A model generated the notes under the pieces. It saw only the letters and a list, made by a program, of their open reading frames with translations, made no database searches and was not told the origin of the DNA. A DNA stretch of 64,000 nucleotides from Streptomyces sp. L2 (GTDB taxonomy: Bacteria; Actinomycetota; Actinomycetes; Streptomycetales; Streptomycetaceae), in contig NZ_QBDT01000001.1 in assembly GCF_004124325.1 (NCBI RefSeq), positions 4,340,001 to 4,404,000 of the forward strand, read 5' to 3'. Each line of letters begins with the position of its first letter. The stretch's first letter is position 1. Positions 38,915-46,049 of this stretch are shown here, piece after piece. Both the position numbers and the translations under genes were made by a program.

Positions 38915-40489
38915 GTGTTCCGCAGCGAGTACGCAGACGTTCCGCCCGTAGACCTGCCCATCCACGAGGCCGTGCTGGGCCGGGCGGCCGAGTTCGGGGA
39001 GCTGCCCGCCCTGATCGACGGCACGGACGGCACCACCCTCACGTACGAGCAGGTGGACCGGTTCCACCGGCGGCTGGCCGCCGCCCTCGCCGACGCCGGT
39101 GTCCGCAAGGGCGACGTCCTCGCCCTGCACAGCCCCAACACGATCGCCTTCCCGACCGCCTTCTACGCCGCCACGCGCGCGGGTGCCTCCGTGACCACCG
39201 TGCACCCCCTGGCCACCCCCGAGGAGTTCGCCAAGCAGCTCCGCGACAGCCGCGCCCGCTGGATCGTCACCGTCTCACCGCTGCTGGACTCCGCCCGCCG
39301 GGCCGCCGAACTCGCGGGCGGCGTCCAGGAGATCCTCGTCTGCGACAGCGCCCCCGGACACCGCTCGCTGATCGACATGCTGGCCTCGGCCGCCCCCGAA
39401 CCCCGCGTGGACATCGACCCGGCCGAGGACATCGCCGCGCTGCCCTACTCGTCCGGGACCACCGGCGTGCCCAAGGGCGTGATGCTCACCCACCGGCAGA
39501 TCGCCACCAACCTGGCCCAGCTCGACAGCGTCGTCCCGGCCGGCCCCGGCGACCGCATCCTCGCCGTCCTGCCGTTCTTCCACATCTACGGCCTGACCGC
39601 GCTGATGAACGCCCCGCTCCGCAAGGGCGCCACCGTCGTCGTGCTGCCCCGCTTCGACCTGGAGAAGTTCCTCGCCGCCATCCAGAACCACCGCATCACC
39701 GGCCTCTACGTCGCCCCGCCCATCGTCCTCGCCCTCGCCAAGCACCCGGCGGTCACCCAGTACGACCTGTCGTCCCTGAAGTACGTCATCAGCGCCGCCG
39801 CCCCGCTGGACGCCGCCCTCGCCCGCGCCTGCGCCGAACGCCTCGGCCTGCCCCCGCTCGGCCAGGCCTACGGCATGACGGAACTGTCCCCCGGCACCCA
39901 CGTCGTCCCCCTCGACGCCCTCCACGAGGCACCCGCCGGCACCGTCGGCAAGCTCATCGCCGGCACCGAGATGCGGATCGTCTCCCTCGACGACCCCGGC
40001 AAGGACCTCGGCACCGGCGAGTCCGGCGAGATCCTCATCCGCGGCCCCCAGGTCATGAAGGGCTACCTCGGCCGCCCCGACGCCACCGCCGCCATGATCG
40101 ACCCCGACGGCTGGCTGCACACCGGGGACGTCGGCCACACCGACCCCGACGGCTGGCTCTTCGTCGTCGACCGGGTCAAGGAACTCATCAAGTACAAGGG
40201 CTTCCAGGTGGCCCCCGCCGAACTCGAAGCCCTCCTGCTCACCCACCCCGGCATCGCCGACACCGCCGTCATCGGCGCCCGCGACGAGAACGGCAACGAG
40301 ATCCCGCACGCCTTCGTCGTCCGCCGCACCGACACCACCGGCACCGAACTCACCGAGAACGAGATCATGCTCTACGTCGCCGAACGCGTCGCCCCCTACA
40401 AACGCGTCCGCAAGGTCACCTTCATCGACACCGTCCCCCGCGCGGTCTCCGGCAAGATCCTGCGCCGGCAGCTCAGGGAGCGCCCATGA
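38915..40489 (+). CDS. 4-coumarate/cinnamate-CoA-ligase-type acyl-CoA synthetase
   Basis: 524 residues of the ANL superfamily: A3 motif YSSGTTGVPKGVMLTH (about 178-193), A5 GQAYGMTELSP, A7 WLHTGDVG, A8 VDRVKELIKYKGFQVAPAELE and A10 with catalytic Lys in PRAVSGKILRRQL. It makes an acyl-adenylate and then the CoA thioester. It looks like the S. coelicolor cinnamate:CoA ligase (SCO4383), which activates cinnamate and 4-coumarate in vitro. In this operon it probably activates the pathway's starting acid. GTG start with AGGAA upstream; overlaps the next gene by 4 bp (ATGA). Confidence 0.92.
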   Translation: MFRSEYADVPPVDLPIHEAVLGRAAEFGELPALIDGTDGTTLTYEQVDRFHRRLAAALADAGVRKGDVLALHSPNTIAFPTAFYAATRAGASVTTVHPLATPEEFAKQLRDSRARWIVTVSPLLDSARRAAELAGGVQEILVCDSAPGHRSLIDMLASAAPEPRVDIDPAEDIAALPYSSGTTGVPKGVMLTHRQIATNLAQLDSVVPAGPGDRILAVLPFFHIYGLTALMNAPLRKGATVVVLPRFDLEKFLAAIQNHRITGLYVAPPIVLALAKHPAVTQYDLSSLKYVISAAAPLDAALARACAERLGLPPLGQAYGMTELSPGTHVVPLDALHEAPAGTVGKLIAGTEMRIVSLDDPGKDLGTGESGEILIRGPQVMKGYLGRPDATAAMIDPDGWLHTGDVGHTDPDGWLFVVDRVKELIKYKGFQVAPAELEALLLTHPGIADTAVIGARDENGNEIPHAFVVRRTDTTGTELTENEIMLYVAERVAPYKRVRKVTFIDTVPRAVSGKILRRQLRERP

Positions 40490-41226
40490 CCACCCTCATC
40501 GGCCGCACGCGCGCGCGTGCCGTCGACACCCTCAGCCTCGACGCCACCGGCACCCGCAACGCCCTCTCCGCCGCCCTCGTCACCGAACTCGCCGCCGCGC
40601 TCACCGACTGCGCCAAGGACCCGGACGTACGGGCCGTCGTCCTCACCCACACCGGCACCACCTTCTGCGCCGGCGCCGACCTGCGCGACCCGCCGCACCC
40701 CGACGCGCTGGTCGGCCTGCTGCGCCAGATCGTCGAACTCCCCAAGCCCGTCGTCGCCCGCGTCACCGGACACGTCCGCGCCGGCGGCCTCGGCCTCCTC
40801 GCCGCCTGCGACATCACGGCCGCCGCCACCACCGCCACCTTCGCCTTCACCGAGGTCCGCATCGGCGTCGCCCCCGCCGTGATCTCCCTGCCCGTCGTCC
40901 CGCGCGCCGACCCCCGCGCGCTGGCCCGCTACTACCTCACCGGCGAACGCTTCGACGCCGCCGAAGCCGTACGCCTCGGCCTGCTCACCACCACCGCCGA
41001 CGACGTCGACGAAGCCCTCGCCCCCGTCCTCGACGGCCTGCGCCGCTCCTCACCCCAGGGCCTCGCCGAGACGAAACGGCTGCTCACGGCTAGGGTGCTG
41101 GAGACATTCGACCGGGACGCGGCCCACCTGACCGCGCTCTCGGCCCAGCTGTTCGCCTCCGCCCAGGCCAGGGAGGGGATGACAGCGTTCCTCGAACGAC
41201 GGGAAGCGGCGTGGGTGGTGGCGTGA
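40486..41226 (+). CDS. Enoyl-CoA hydratase/isomerase family protein
   Basis: 246 residues of crotonase fold: FCAGADLRDP (oxyanion hole 1 region), VARVTGHVRAGGLGLLAACDITAAA (oxyanion hole 2), FAFTEVRIGVAPAVISLPVV. The usual two Glu catalytic residues are not obvious: the first position lies in HVRAGGLGLL without Glu, while EVRIGV could supply one. It probably hydrates or cleaves the carboxylated enoyl-CoA. ATGA overlap with the ligase gene upstream and GTGA overlap with the TetR gene downstream show translational coupling. Confidence 0.88.
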   Translation: MTTLIGRTRARAVDTLSLDATGTRNALSAALVTELAAALTDCAKDPDVRAVVLTHTGTTFCAGADLRDPPHPDALVGLLRQIVELPKPVVARVTGHVRAGGLGLLAACDITAAATTATFAFTEVRIGVAPAVISLPVVPRADPRALARYYLTGERFDAAEAVRLGLLTTTADDVDEALAPVLDGLRRSSPQGLAETKRLLTARVLETFDRDAAHLTALSAQLFASAQAREGMTAFLERREAAWVVA

Positions 41227-41828
41227 GTACGGCGGAACGCGACCGGGTTCCCAAACAGGACCGCAGCCGGGCCACCCGGCAGCGGCTCCTCGAAGCCGCC
41301 GTGGCCTGCCTCGCCGAACACGGCTGGGCGGGCTCCACGGTCACCGTCGTCGCCGAACGCGCCGGCGTCTCCCGCGGTGCCGCCCAGCACCACTTCCCCA
41401 CCCGCGAGGACCTCTTCACCGCGGCCGTCGAATACGTCGCCGAGGAACGCTCCACCGCCCTGCGCGACCTCTTCCCCGACAGCCCCGGCGGCCCCGCCGA
41501 CCGGCACGCCGTCCTCGCCGCCCTCGTCGACCTCTACACCGGCCCCCTCTTTCGCGCCGCGCTCCACCTCTGGGTCGCCGCCTCCAACGAGGACCAGCTC
41601 CGCACCCGCGTCACCGAACTGGAGGCCCGCGTCGGCCGCGAGACCCACCGCATCGCCGTGGAACTCCTCGGCGCCGACGAGACCCGTCCCGGCGCCCGCG
41701 AAACCGTGCAGGGCTTCCTCGACATGGCCCGCGGCCTCGGCCTCGCCAACCTCCTCACCGACGACACCACCCGCCGCGAACGCGTGGTGGCCCAGTGGGC
41801 GGCCCTGCTGGACGAGGCTCTCGGCTGA
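41223..41828 (+). CDS. TetR-family regulator of the acyl-CoA operon
   Basis: 201 residues. N-terminal helix-turn-helix: RATRQRLLEAAVACLAEHGWAGSTVTVVAERAGVSRGAAQHHFPTREDLFTAAVEYV (a textbook TetR DNA-binding domain). The C-terminal ligand-binding part is generic TetR_C. It is the last gene of the operon and overlaps the hydratase stop by 4 bp (GTGA). It is likely the repressor that binds CAAGCATGCTTG at the operon promoter, released by an acyl-CoA intermediate (inference). Confidence 0.92.
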   Translation: MSTAERDRVPKQDRSRATRQRLLEAAVACLAEHGWAGSTVTVVAERAGVSRGAAQHHFPTREDLFTAAVEYVAEERSTALRDLFPDSPGGPADRHAVLAALVDLYTGPLFRAALHLWVAASNEDQLRTRVTELEARVGRETHRIAVELLGADETRPGARETVQGFLDMARGLGLANLLTDDTTRRERVVAQWAALLDEALG

Positions 41829-41889
41829 CCCGCCCGCCGGGGCACCAGCCGGTGTGAACGGGACCACACGCATCCGACGCGCACCGCAG

Positions 41890-41895
41890 TACGCT
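41890..41895 (+). promoter_or_regulatory. -10 box giving a leaderless leader-peptide mRNA
   Basis: TACGCT lies six bases before ATG 41902, so the transcript would begin on the start codon. No clear -35 is seen. Leaderless starts are common in this class of actinobacterial leader ORFs. Confidence 0.5.
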
Positions 41896-41901
41896 GTCCG
41901 C

Positions 41902-41982
41902 ATGCTTCCGATGCTCGTCCGCCGCCGCCACGTGGACTACGTGCGCGTCACGAGCATGGCCTGTCGGCGTCACACCGCCTGA
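41902..41982 (+). CDS. Putative leader peptide (RRHVDxxRVxSxxC family), 26 aa
   Basis: The peptide reads MLPMLVRRRHVDYVRVTS then MACRRHTA. The pattern RRHVDxxRVxSxxC is that of actinobacterial leader peptides found upstream of sulfur and cysteine genes. There, ribosome stalling at Cys codons during cysteine shortage is thought to control a downstream structure. A single TGT Cys codon lies seven codons before the stop. A stable hairpin (42023-42062) follows, then the oxygenase gene. Predicted leaderless. So transcription or translation of the oxygenase may respond to cysteine supply (inference). Confidence 0.7.
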   Translation: MLPMLVRRRHVDYVRVTSMACRRHTA

Positions 41983-42022
41983 CCAGCCCCCTCGCATCTT
42001 TCTGCCTGCTTGACTTCCTTCC

Positions 42023-42062
42023 GGCACCGGGGGCCGCCCACCCCTCGCGGCCCACCCGTGCC
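42023..42062 (+). promoter_or_regulatory. Attenuator-like hairpin between leader peptide and oxygenase gene
   Basis: GGCAC, GGG and GGCCGC on the left pair with GCGGCC, CCC and GTGCC on the right around CCACCCCT. It lies about 40 nt after the leader peptide stop and 24 nt before the oxygenase start, which itself has no obvious Shine-Dalgarno. Confidence 0.5.
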
Positions 42063-42086
42063 CCGTAGACCCCGCGGACGCACCCC

Positions 42087-43118
42087 ATGACGACGCACCT
42101 CGCGACGAACCCGTCGTACACCCAGCTCCCGATCATCGACCTGTCGGCCGCCGACCGCGGGCCCCAGGCCCGCGCGCTGCTCCACGCGCAGCTGCACAGC
42201 GCCGCCCACGACGTCGGCTTCTTCCAGCTCATCGGGCACGGCGTGACCCAGGCCCGCACCCAGGCGCTGCTCACCGCCATGCGCGCCTTCTTCGCCCTCC
42301 CCGAGGCCGACCGGCTCGCCCTGGACAACACCAACTCACCGCACTTCCGCGGCTACACCCGCACCGGCGACGAACGCACCGCCGGCGCCCGCGACTGGCG
42401 CGACCAGCTCGACATAGGCGCCGAACGCCCCGCCCACGTCCCCGCCCCCGGCGAACCCCCCTACTGGTGGCTGCAGGGCCCCAACCAGTGGCCCGCCGCC
42501 CTGCCCGAGCTGCGCACCGCAGCCCTCGACTGGATCGCCGAGCTCAGCGCCGTCGCCGAGCGCCTCCTGCACGAACTCCTGACGGCCATCGGCGCCCCCG
42601 CCGACTTCTACGACCCCGTCTTCGGCGCCCACGCCCACCCGCACCTCAAGCTCGTCCGCTACCCCGGCAGCGCGGGCGACGGCACCGACCAGGGCGTCGG
42701 CGCCCACAAGGACTACGGCTTCCTCACCCTGCTGCTCCAGGACACCGTCGGCGGCCTCCAGGTGCAGCGCGAGGACGGCCGCTTCCACGACGTCCCGCCG
42801 ATCGACGGCGCCTTCGTCGTCAACCTCGGCGAACTCCTCGAAGTCGCCACCAACGGCTACCTCCTGGCCACCAACCACCGCGTGGTCAGCCCGCCCGGAG
42901 CCACCGAACGCTTCTCCGTCCCCTTCTTCTACAACCCCCGCCTCGACGCCCGGGTCCGGCCCCTGCCCTTCCCGCACGCCGCCACGGCCCCGGGCATCAC
43001 CGACGATCCCGCCAACCCCCTGTACGCCGAGTACGGCTACAACGAGCTGAAGGGCAAGCTCCGCGCCCACCCCCTGGGCGCGGAACGCCATCACGCGGAC
43101 TTGCTGACACCGGCCTGA
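42087..43118 (+). CDS. Isopenicillin N synthase-family Fe(II) dioxygenase
   Basis: 343 residues. DIOX_N block: LPIIDLSAADRG and AHDVGFFQLIGHGV. Iron ligands are H207 and D209 in GAHKDYGFLTLLLQD and H264 in TNHRVV; the RxS pair is R275/S277 in ERFSVPFFYNP, which binds 2-oxoglutarate in this superfamily. The enzyme is therefore probably active and 2-oxoglutarate-dependent rather than a true IPNS. Substrate unknown. Placement behind a cysteine-type leader suggests a link to sulfur metabolism. It runs convergent with citA. Confidence 0.9.
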   Translation: MTTHLATNPSYTQLPIIDLSAADRGPQARALLHAQLHSAAHDVGFFQLIGHGVTQARTQALLTAMRAFFALPEADRLALDNTNSPHFRGYTRTGDERTAGARDWRDQLDIGAERPAHVPAPGEPPYWWLQGPNQWPAALPELRTAALDWIAELSAVAERLLHELLTAIGAPADFYDPVFGAHAHPHLKLVRYPGSAGDGTDQGVGAHKDYGFLTLLLQDTVGGLQVQREDGRFHDVPPIDGAFVVNLGELLEVATNGYLLATNHRVVSPPGATERFSVPFFYNPRLDARVRPLPFPHAATAPGITDDPANPLYAEYGYNELKGKLRAHPLGAERHHADLLTPA

Positions 43119-43146
43119 GAAGCCGTGGGCCGGGGCGGTGTCCCTC

Positions 43147-44247
43147 TCAGTGCGCGATGTCCGCGTAGCCCTCGACGTCCTGCGGGCTGCGCGGACCCGG
43201 GCCCACGTACCGCGCCGAGGGCCGCACCAGGCGGCCCGTCCGCTTCTGCTCCAGGATGTGCGCCGACCAGCCCGCCGTACGGGCGCACGTGAACATCGAG
43301 GTGAACATGTGCGCCGGCACCTGGGCGAAGTCCAGCATGATCGCGGCCCAGAACTCCACGTTGGTGGCCAGCACCCGGTCGGGCCGCCGGTTGTGCAGCT
43401 CCTCCAGCGCCGCCTTCTCCAGCGCCTCCGCGATCTCGAAGCGGGGCGCGCCCAGCTCACGGGCCGTACGCCGCAGCACGCGCGCGCGGGGGTCCTCGGC
43501 CCTGTACACCCGGTGGCCGAAGCCCATGAGCCGCTCGCCGCGGTCCAGGGCCTGCCTGACGTAGCCTTCCGCGTCCCCGGTCCGCTCGATCTCCTCGATC
43601 ATGTGCAGCACGCGCGAGGGGGCGCCGCCGTGCAGCGGACCGGACATCGCGCCGACCGCACCGGACAGCGCGGCGGCGACGTCCGCGCCCGTGGAGGCGA
43701 TGACCCGGGCGGTGAACGTCGAGGCGTTCATACCGTGCTCGGCGGCCGACGACCAGTAGGCGTCCACGGCGGCCACGTGCTTCGGGTCCGGCTCGCCGCG
43801 CCAGCGGATCATGAACCGCTCGGTGATGGACTGCGCCTTGTCGATCTCCCGCTGCGGCACCATCGGCAGGCCCTGCCCGCGCGCGGACTGGGCGACGTAC
43901 GACAGCGCCATCACGGCGGCGCGGGCCAGGTCCTCGCGGGCCTGCTCGACGTCGATGTCGAGCAGCGGTTTCAGGCCCCACACCGGGGCGAGCATGGCCA
44001 GCGCCGACTGCACGTCCACCCGGATGTCACCGGAGTGCACCGGGATCGGGAACGGCTCGGCGGGCGGCAGGCCGGGGTTGAAGGCGCCGTCGACGAGCAG
44101 CCCCCACACGTTGCCGAACGAGACGTGACCGACCAGGTCCTCGATGTCGACGCCCCGGTAGCGCAGGGCGCCGCCCTCCTTGTCCGGTTCGGCGATCTCC
44201 GTCTCGAACGCGATGACTCCTTCGAGCCCGGGTACGAAGTCGGACAT
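43147..44247 (-). CDS. citA: Citrate synthase 2
   Basis: 366 residues, the short bacterial form. FVPGLEGVIAFETEIAEPD at the start; RYRGVDIEDL; catalytic His in GPLHGGAPSRVL and MGFGHRVYRAEDPRA; catalytic Asp in IMLDFAQVPAHMFTSMFTCART. It condenses oxaloacetate and acetyl-CoA (or another acyl-CoA; 2-methylcitrate activity cannot be excluded). GAGGAG lies 7 nt before ATG 44247. Divergent from pdxH across 166 bp. Confidence 0.93.
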   Translation of the reverse strand: MSDFVPGLEGVIAFETEIAEPDKEGGALRYRGVDIEDLVGHVSFGNVWGLLVDGAFNPGLPPAEPFPIPVHSGDIRVDVQSALAMLAPVWGLKPLLDIDVEQAREDLARAAVMALSYVAQSARGQGLPMVPQREIDKAQSITERFMIRWRGEPDPKHVAAVDAYWSSAAEHGMNASTFTARVIASTGADVAAALSGAVGAMSGPLHGGAPSRVLHMIEEIERTGDAEGYVRQALDRGERLMGFGHRVYRAEDPRARVLRRTARELGAPRFEIAEALEKAALEELHNRRPDRVLATNVEFWAAIMLDFAQVPAHMFTSMFTCARTAGWSAHILEQKRTGRLVRPSARYVGPGPRSPQDVEGYADIAH

Positions 44248-44343
44248 CTGGCGGCTCCTCGTGATCAGTGGGCGGCGGTCACCCCGGTGATGCCCGGATC
44301 AGCCGGTGGTCACCCCACCGCGGGGGGAACCAGCACGATAACC

Positions 44344-44386
44344 CTCAGTGCCACTTTTGGGGAGACCACACGACACTCAGTGCCAC
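44344..44386. promoter_or_regulatory. Direct repeats in the citA-pdxH divergent promoter region
   Basis: CTCAGTGCCAC occurs at 44344-44354 and 44376-44386, exactly 32 bp (three helical turns) apart. This layout suits a regulator bound on one face of the DNA. It lies near both promoters; the factor is unknown. Confidence 0.5.
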
Positions 44387-44413
44387 CTACGTTCGATACG
44401 GCAGGATGACGCC

Positions 44414-45100
44414 GTGACCGACCGCGAACCGAGCCCCGACCCCGTGGTGGACCCCGCCGCCATGCGCAAGCAGTACCGCGCCCAGGGCCTGGACGAGCAC
44501 GATCTCGCCGCCCACCCCATGGACCAGTTCGGCCGCTGGTTCGAGGAGGCCGCGCGGGCCGCCCTGCACGGAACGCTGTACGAGCCCAACGCCATGGTCG
44601 TCTCCACGGCCGACGCGACCGGCCGCCCCAGCACCCGCACGGTCCTGATGAAGCAGTTCGACACGGACGGCTTCGTCTTCTACACCAACTACGGCTCCCG
44701 CAAGGCCCTCGACCTGGCCGCCAACCCGTACGTCTCGCTGCTCTTCCCCTGGCACCCGGTCGCCCGCCAGGTCATCGTCACCGGCACCGCCCGCCGTACC
44801 GGACGCGACGAGACCGCCGCGTACTTCCGCACCCGCCCGCACGGCTCCCAGCTCGGCGCCTGGGCCAGCGCCCAGTCCTCGGTGATCGCCTCCCGCGCCG
44901 AACTCGACGCCGCCCACGCCGCGCTCGCCGCCCGCTACCCGGAGGGCGAGCAGGTCCCGGTCCCGCCGCACTGGGGCGGCTTCCGCATCGCCCCCGACAC
45001 GGTCGAGTTCTGGCAGGGCCGCGAGAACCGCCTCCACGACCGCCTCCGCTACACGTCCCGCCCGGACGGCTCCTGGCAGGTGGAACGGCTCAGCCCCTGA
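44414..45100 (+). CDS. pdxH: Pyridoxamine 5'-phosphate oxidase
   Basis: 228 residues. [24 protein letters not shown] FMN region ([13 protein letters not shown]), [40 protein letters not shown] (FMN-binding), and the C-terminal signature [30 protein letters not shown]. It oxidises pyridoxine or pyridoxamine 5'-phosphate to PLP. Start GTG 44414 with AGGA 7 nt upstream. Confidence 0.95.
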   Translation: MTDREPSPDPVVDPAAMRKQYRAQGLDEHDLAAHPMDQFGRWFEEAARAALHGTLYEPNAMVVSTADATGRPSTRTVLMKQFDTDGFVFYTNYGSRKALDLAANPYVSLLFPWHPVARQVIVTGTARRTGRDETAAYFRTRPHGSQLGAWASAQSSVIASRAELDAAHAALAARYPEGEQVPVPPHWGGFRIAPDTVEFWQGRENRLHDRLRYTSRPDGSWQVERLSP

Positions 45101-45118
45101 CCTCGCGCGGCATCTCAG

Positions 45119-45255
45119 GAACGCAGACGACCCGCGAGCTCGGGTTCCTCCGCCTTGCGGCGGGGGAGCCGGCCGGACGATACCGGCGAGCTCGCGGGTC
45201 GGGTGACTGCGTTGGATTCGGCCGGCTGCGTGCTTGGTACTCACGCTGGTCCGGC
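45119..45255 (+). other. Highly structured intergenic region after pdxH
   Basis: An outer helix (45129-45142 with 45187-45200, 14 perfect pairs, extended by AACGCAG/CTGCGTT) encloses two hairpins: a 12-pair stem at 45143-45170 with TTGC loop, and CCGG-ACGATA-CCGG at 45173-45186. This is a three-way junction. A further stem (GCCGG...GCGTG...CACGC...CCGGC) spans 45221-45255. Two pairs are G-U on the + strand but A-C on the - strand, so the + strand RNA folds better. It may be the pdxH terminator, but it is much more elaborate than needed and lacks a T-run. Part of a 332-bp spacer with no sizeable gene. Confidence 0.6.
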
Positions 45256-45281
45256 ACCGCACTTCGTGTGGTGGCAGGCCG

Positions 45282-45320
45282 CTAGCCCGCAGCCACCTCG
45301 CGCGTCCGGGTGTAACTCAT
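45282..45320 (-). CDS. 12-codon ORF behind a strong minus-strand promoter
   Basis: ATG 45320 to TAG 45282 encodes MSYTRTREVAAG. It is preceded by GGAGGTGATC (45336-45327), a ten-base match to anti-Shine-Dalgarno, and by a promoter at 45382-45354. No longer gene follows on this strand, so it may be the leader ORF of a small RNA, or a real micropeptide. Coding status is unproven. Confidence 0.4.
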   Translation of the reverse strand: MSYTRTREVAAG

Positions 45321-45353
45321 TAACCCGATCACCTCCCTTCGTACGTAGGACAC

Positions 45354-45382
45354 AGCCTAAGAAGCGGTCGAGGGGGGTTCAA
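45354..45382 (-). promoter_or_regulatory. Sigma70-like minus-strand promoter
   Basis: TTGAAC (45382-45377), 17-nt spacer, TAGGCT (45359-45354): close to the HrdB consensus. Predicted start near 45347, reading toward the 3' end of pdxH. No annotated gene lies in this direction, so it likely drives a non-coding or antisense RNA. Confidence 0.6.
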
Positions 45383-45395
45383 CTGTTTTTCTTCA

Positions 45396-45425
45396 TTGAC
45401 GCGACGCGTGGCCGCCCTGTTCGCT
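45396..45425 (+). promoter_or_regulatory. Promoter for a leaderless GNAT mRNA
   Basis: TTGACG (45396-45401), 18-nt spacer, TTCGCT (45420-45425); the start would fall near 45433, the ATG of the GNAT gene, which has no Shine-Dalgarno. Confidence 0.5.
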
Positions 45426-45432
45426 GCCCGGT

Positions 45433-45888
45433 ATGAACGATCTTCGAATCGAGCCCGTCGACGGCGACGTGATGCTGGAGGAGTGGCGGCACGTGCACAA
45501 CGTGGTCGTGCCGCCCGCCGCCATGTCGCTGGAGGACGCGCGGGAGCGGGTGGGGCGGAACCGGATGGAGAACGCGTACCTGGGGGAGGTGCTCGTCGGG
45601 TGTTCCACCGTGCGGCCGCCGGTGGGGGCGGACGCGGTGGCGACGGTCATCGCGCGCGTGCTGCCCGAGTATCGGGGGCGGGGGTTCGGGCGGATCGTCT
45701 ATGAGCGTGCACTCGCCCACGCGCGCGTGCTGGGCGCCGAGGTGATCGAGACCTGTGTCCTCGCGGCGAACCGGGAAGGGCTGCGGTTCGCGGAGCGGTT
45801 CGGGTTCGTGGAGGCCGACCGGTATGTGCTCGACGGCGAGAGCGACGAGTGGGTGGATCTGCGGCTGGCTCCCGCGCCGGTCAACTGA
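45433..45888 (+). CDS. GNAT-family N-acetyltransferase
   Basis: 151 residues. GEVLVGCSTVRPP, VATVIARVLPEYRGRGFGRIVYERALAHARVLGA (acetyl-CoA-binding motif RGRGFG) and ANREGLRFAERFGFVEADR (motif B) define the fold. Substrate unknown. Predicted leaderless. Isolated between the structured spacer and the PAS gene. Confidence 0.88.
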   Translation: MNDLRIEPVDGDVMLEEWRHVHNVVVPPAAMSLEDARERVGRNRMENAYLGEVLVGCSTVRPPVGADAVATVIARVLPEYRGRGFGRIVYERALAHARVLGAEVIETCVLAANREGLRFAERFGFVEADRYVLDGESDEWVDLRLAPAPVN

Positions 45889-45931
45889 CGGCGGCTGCCC
45901 GGAGCGGGTGAACGCCGGGCCGCGCGGGGGA

Positions 45932-45950
45932 CAAGATTCCTTCAATCTTG
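45932..45950. promoter_or_regulatory. Inverted repeat upstream of the PAS gene
   Basis: CAAGATT-CCTTC-AATCTTG, perfect 7-bp arms, is unusually A/T-rich for this genome. It may be an operator for the PAS gene or the terminator of the GNAT gene 44 bp upstream. Confidence 0.45.
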
Positions 45951-46049
45951 CGGGAACATGGTGTGGGCTGTGTCACGTTCCAGTTGAATGAGGACCAGTG
46001 AGCGAAACACGCGCCGTACGTGCGCGGACGCAGCCTCCAGGGGGTCCAG

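Noticed and set aside
45327..45336. GATCACCTCC, resembling the 3' end of 16S rRNA
   Set aside because: Only ten bases match and no other rRNA sequence surrounds it; it is better read as a strong Shine-Dalgarno on the opposite strand.
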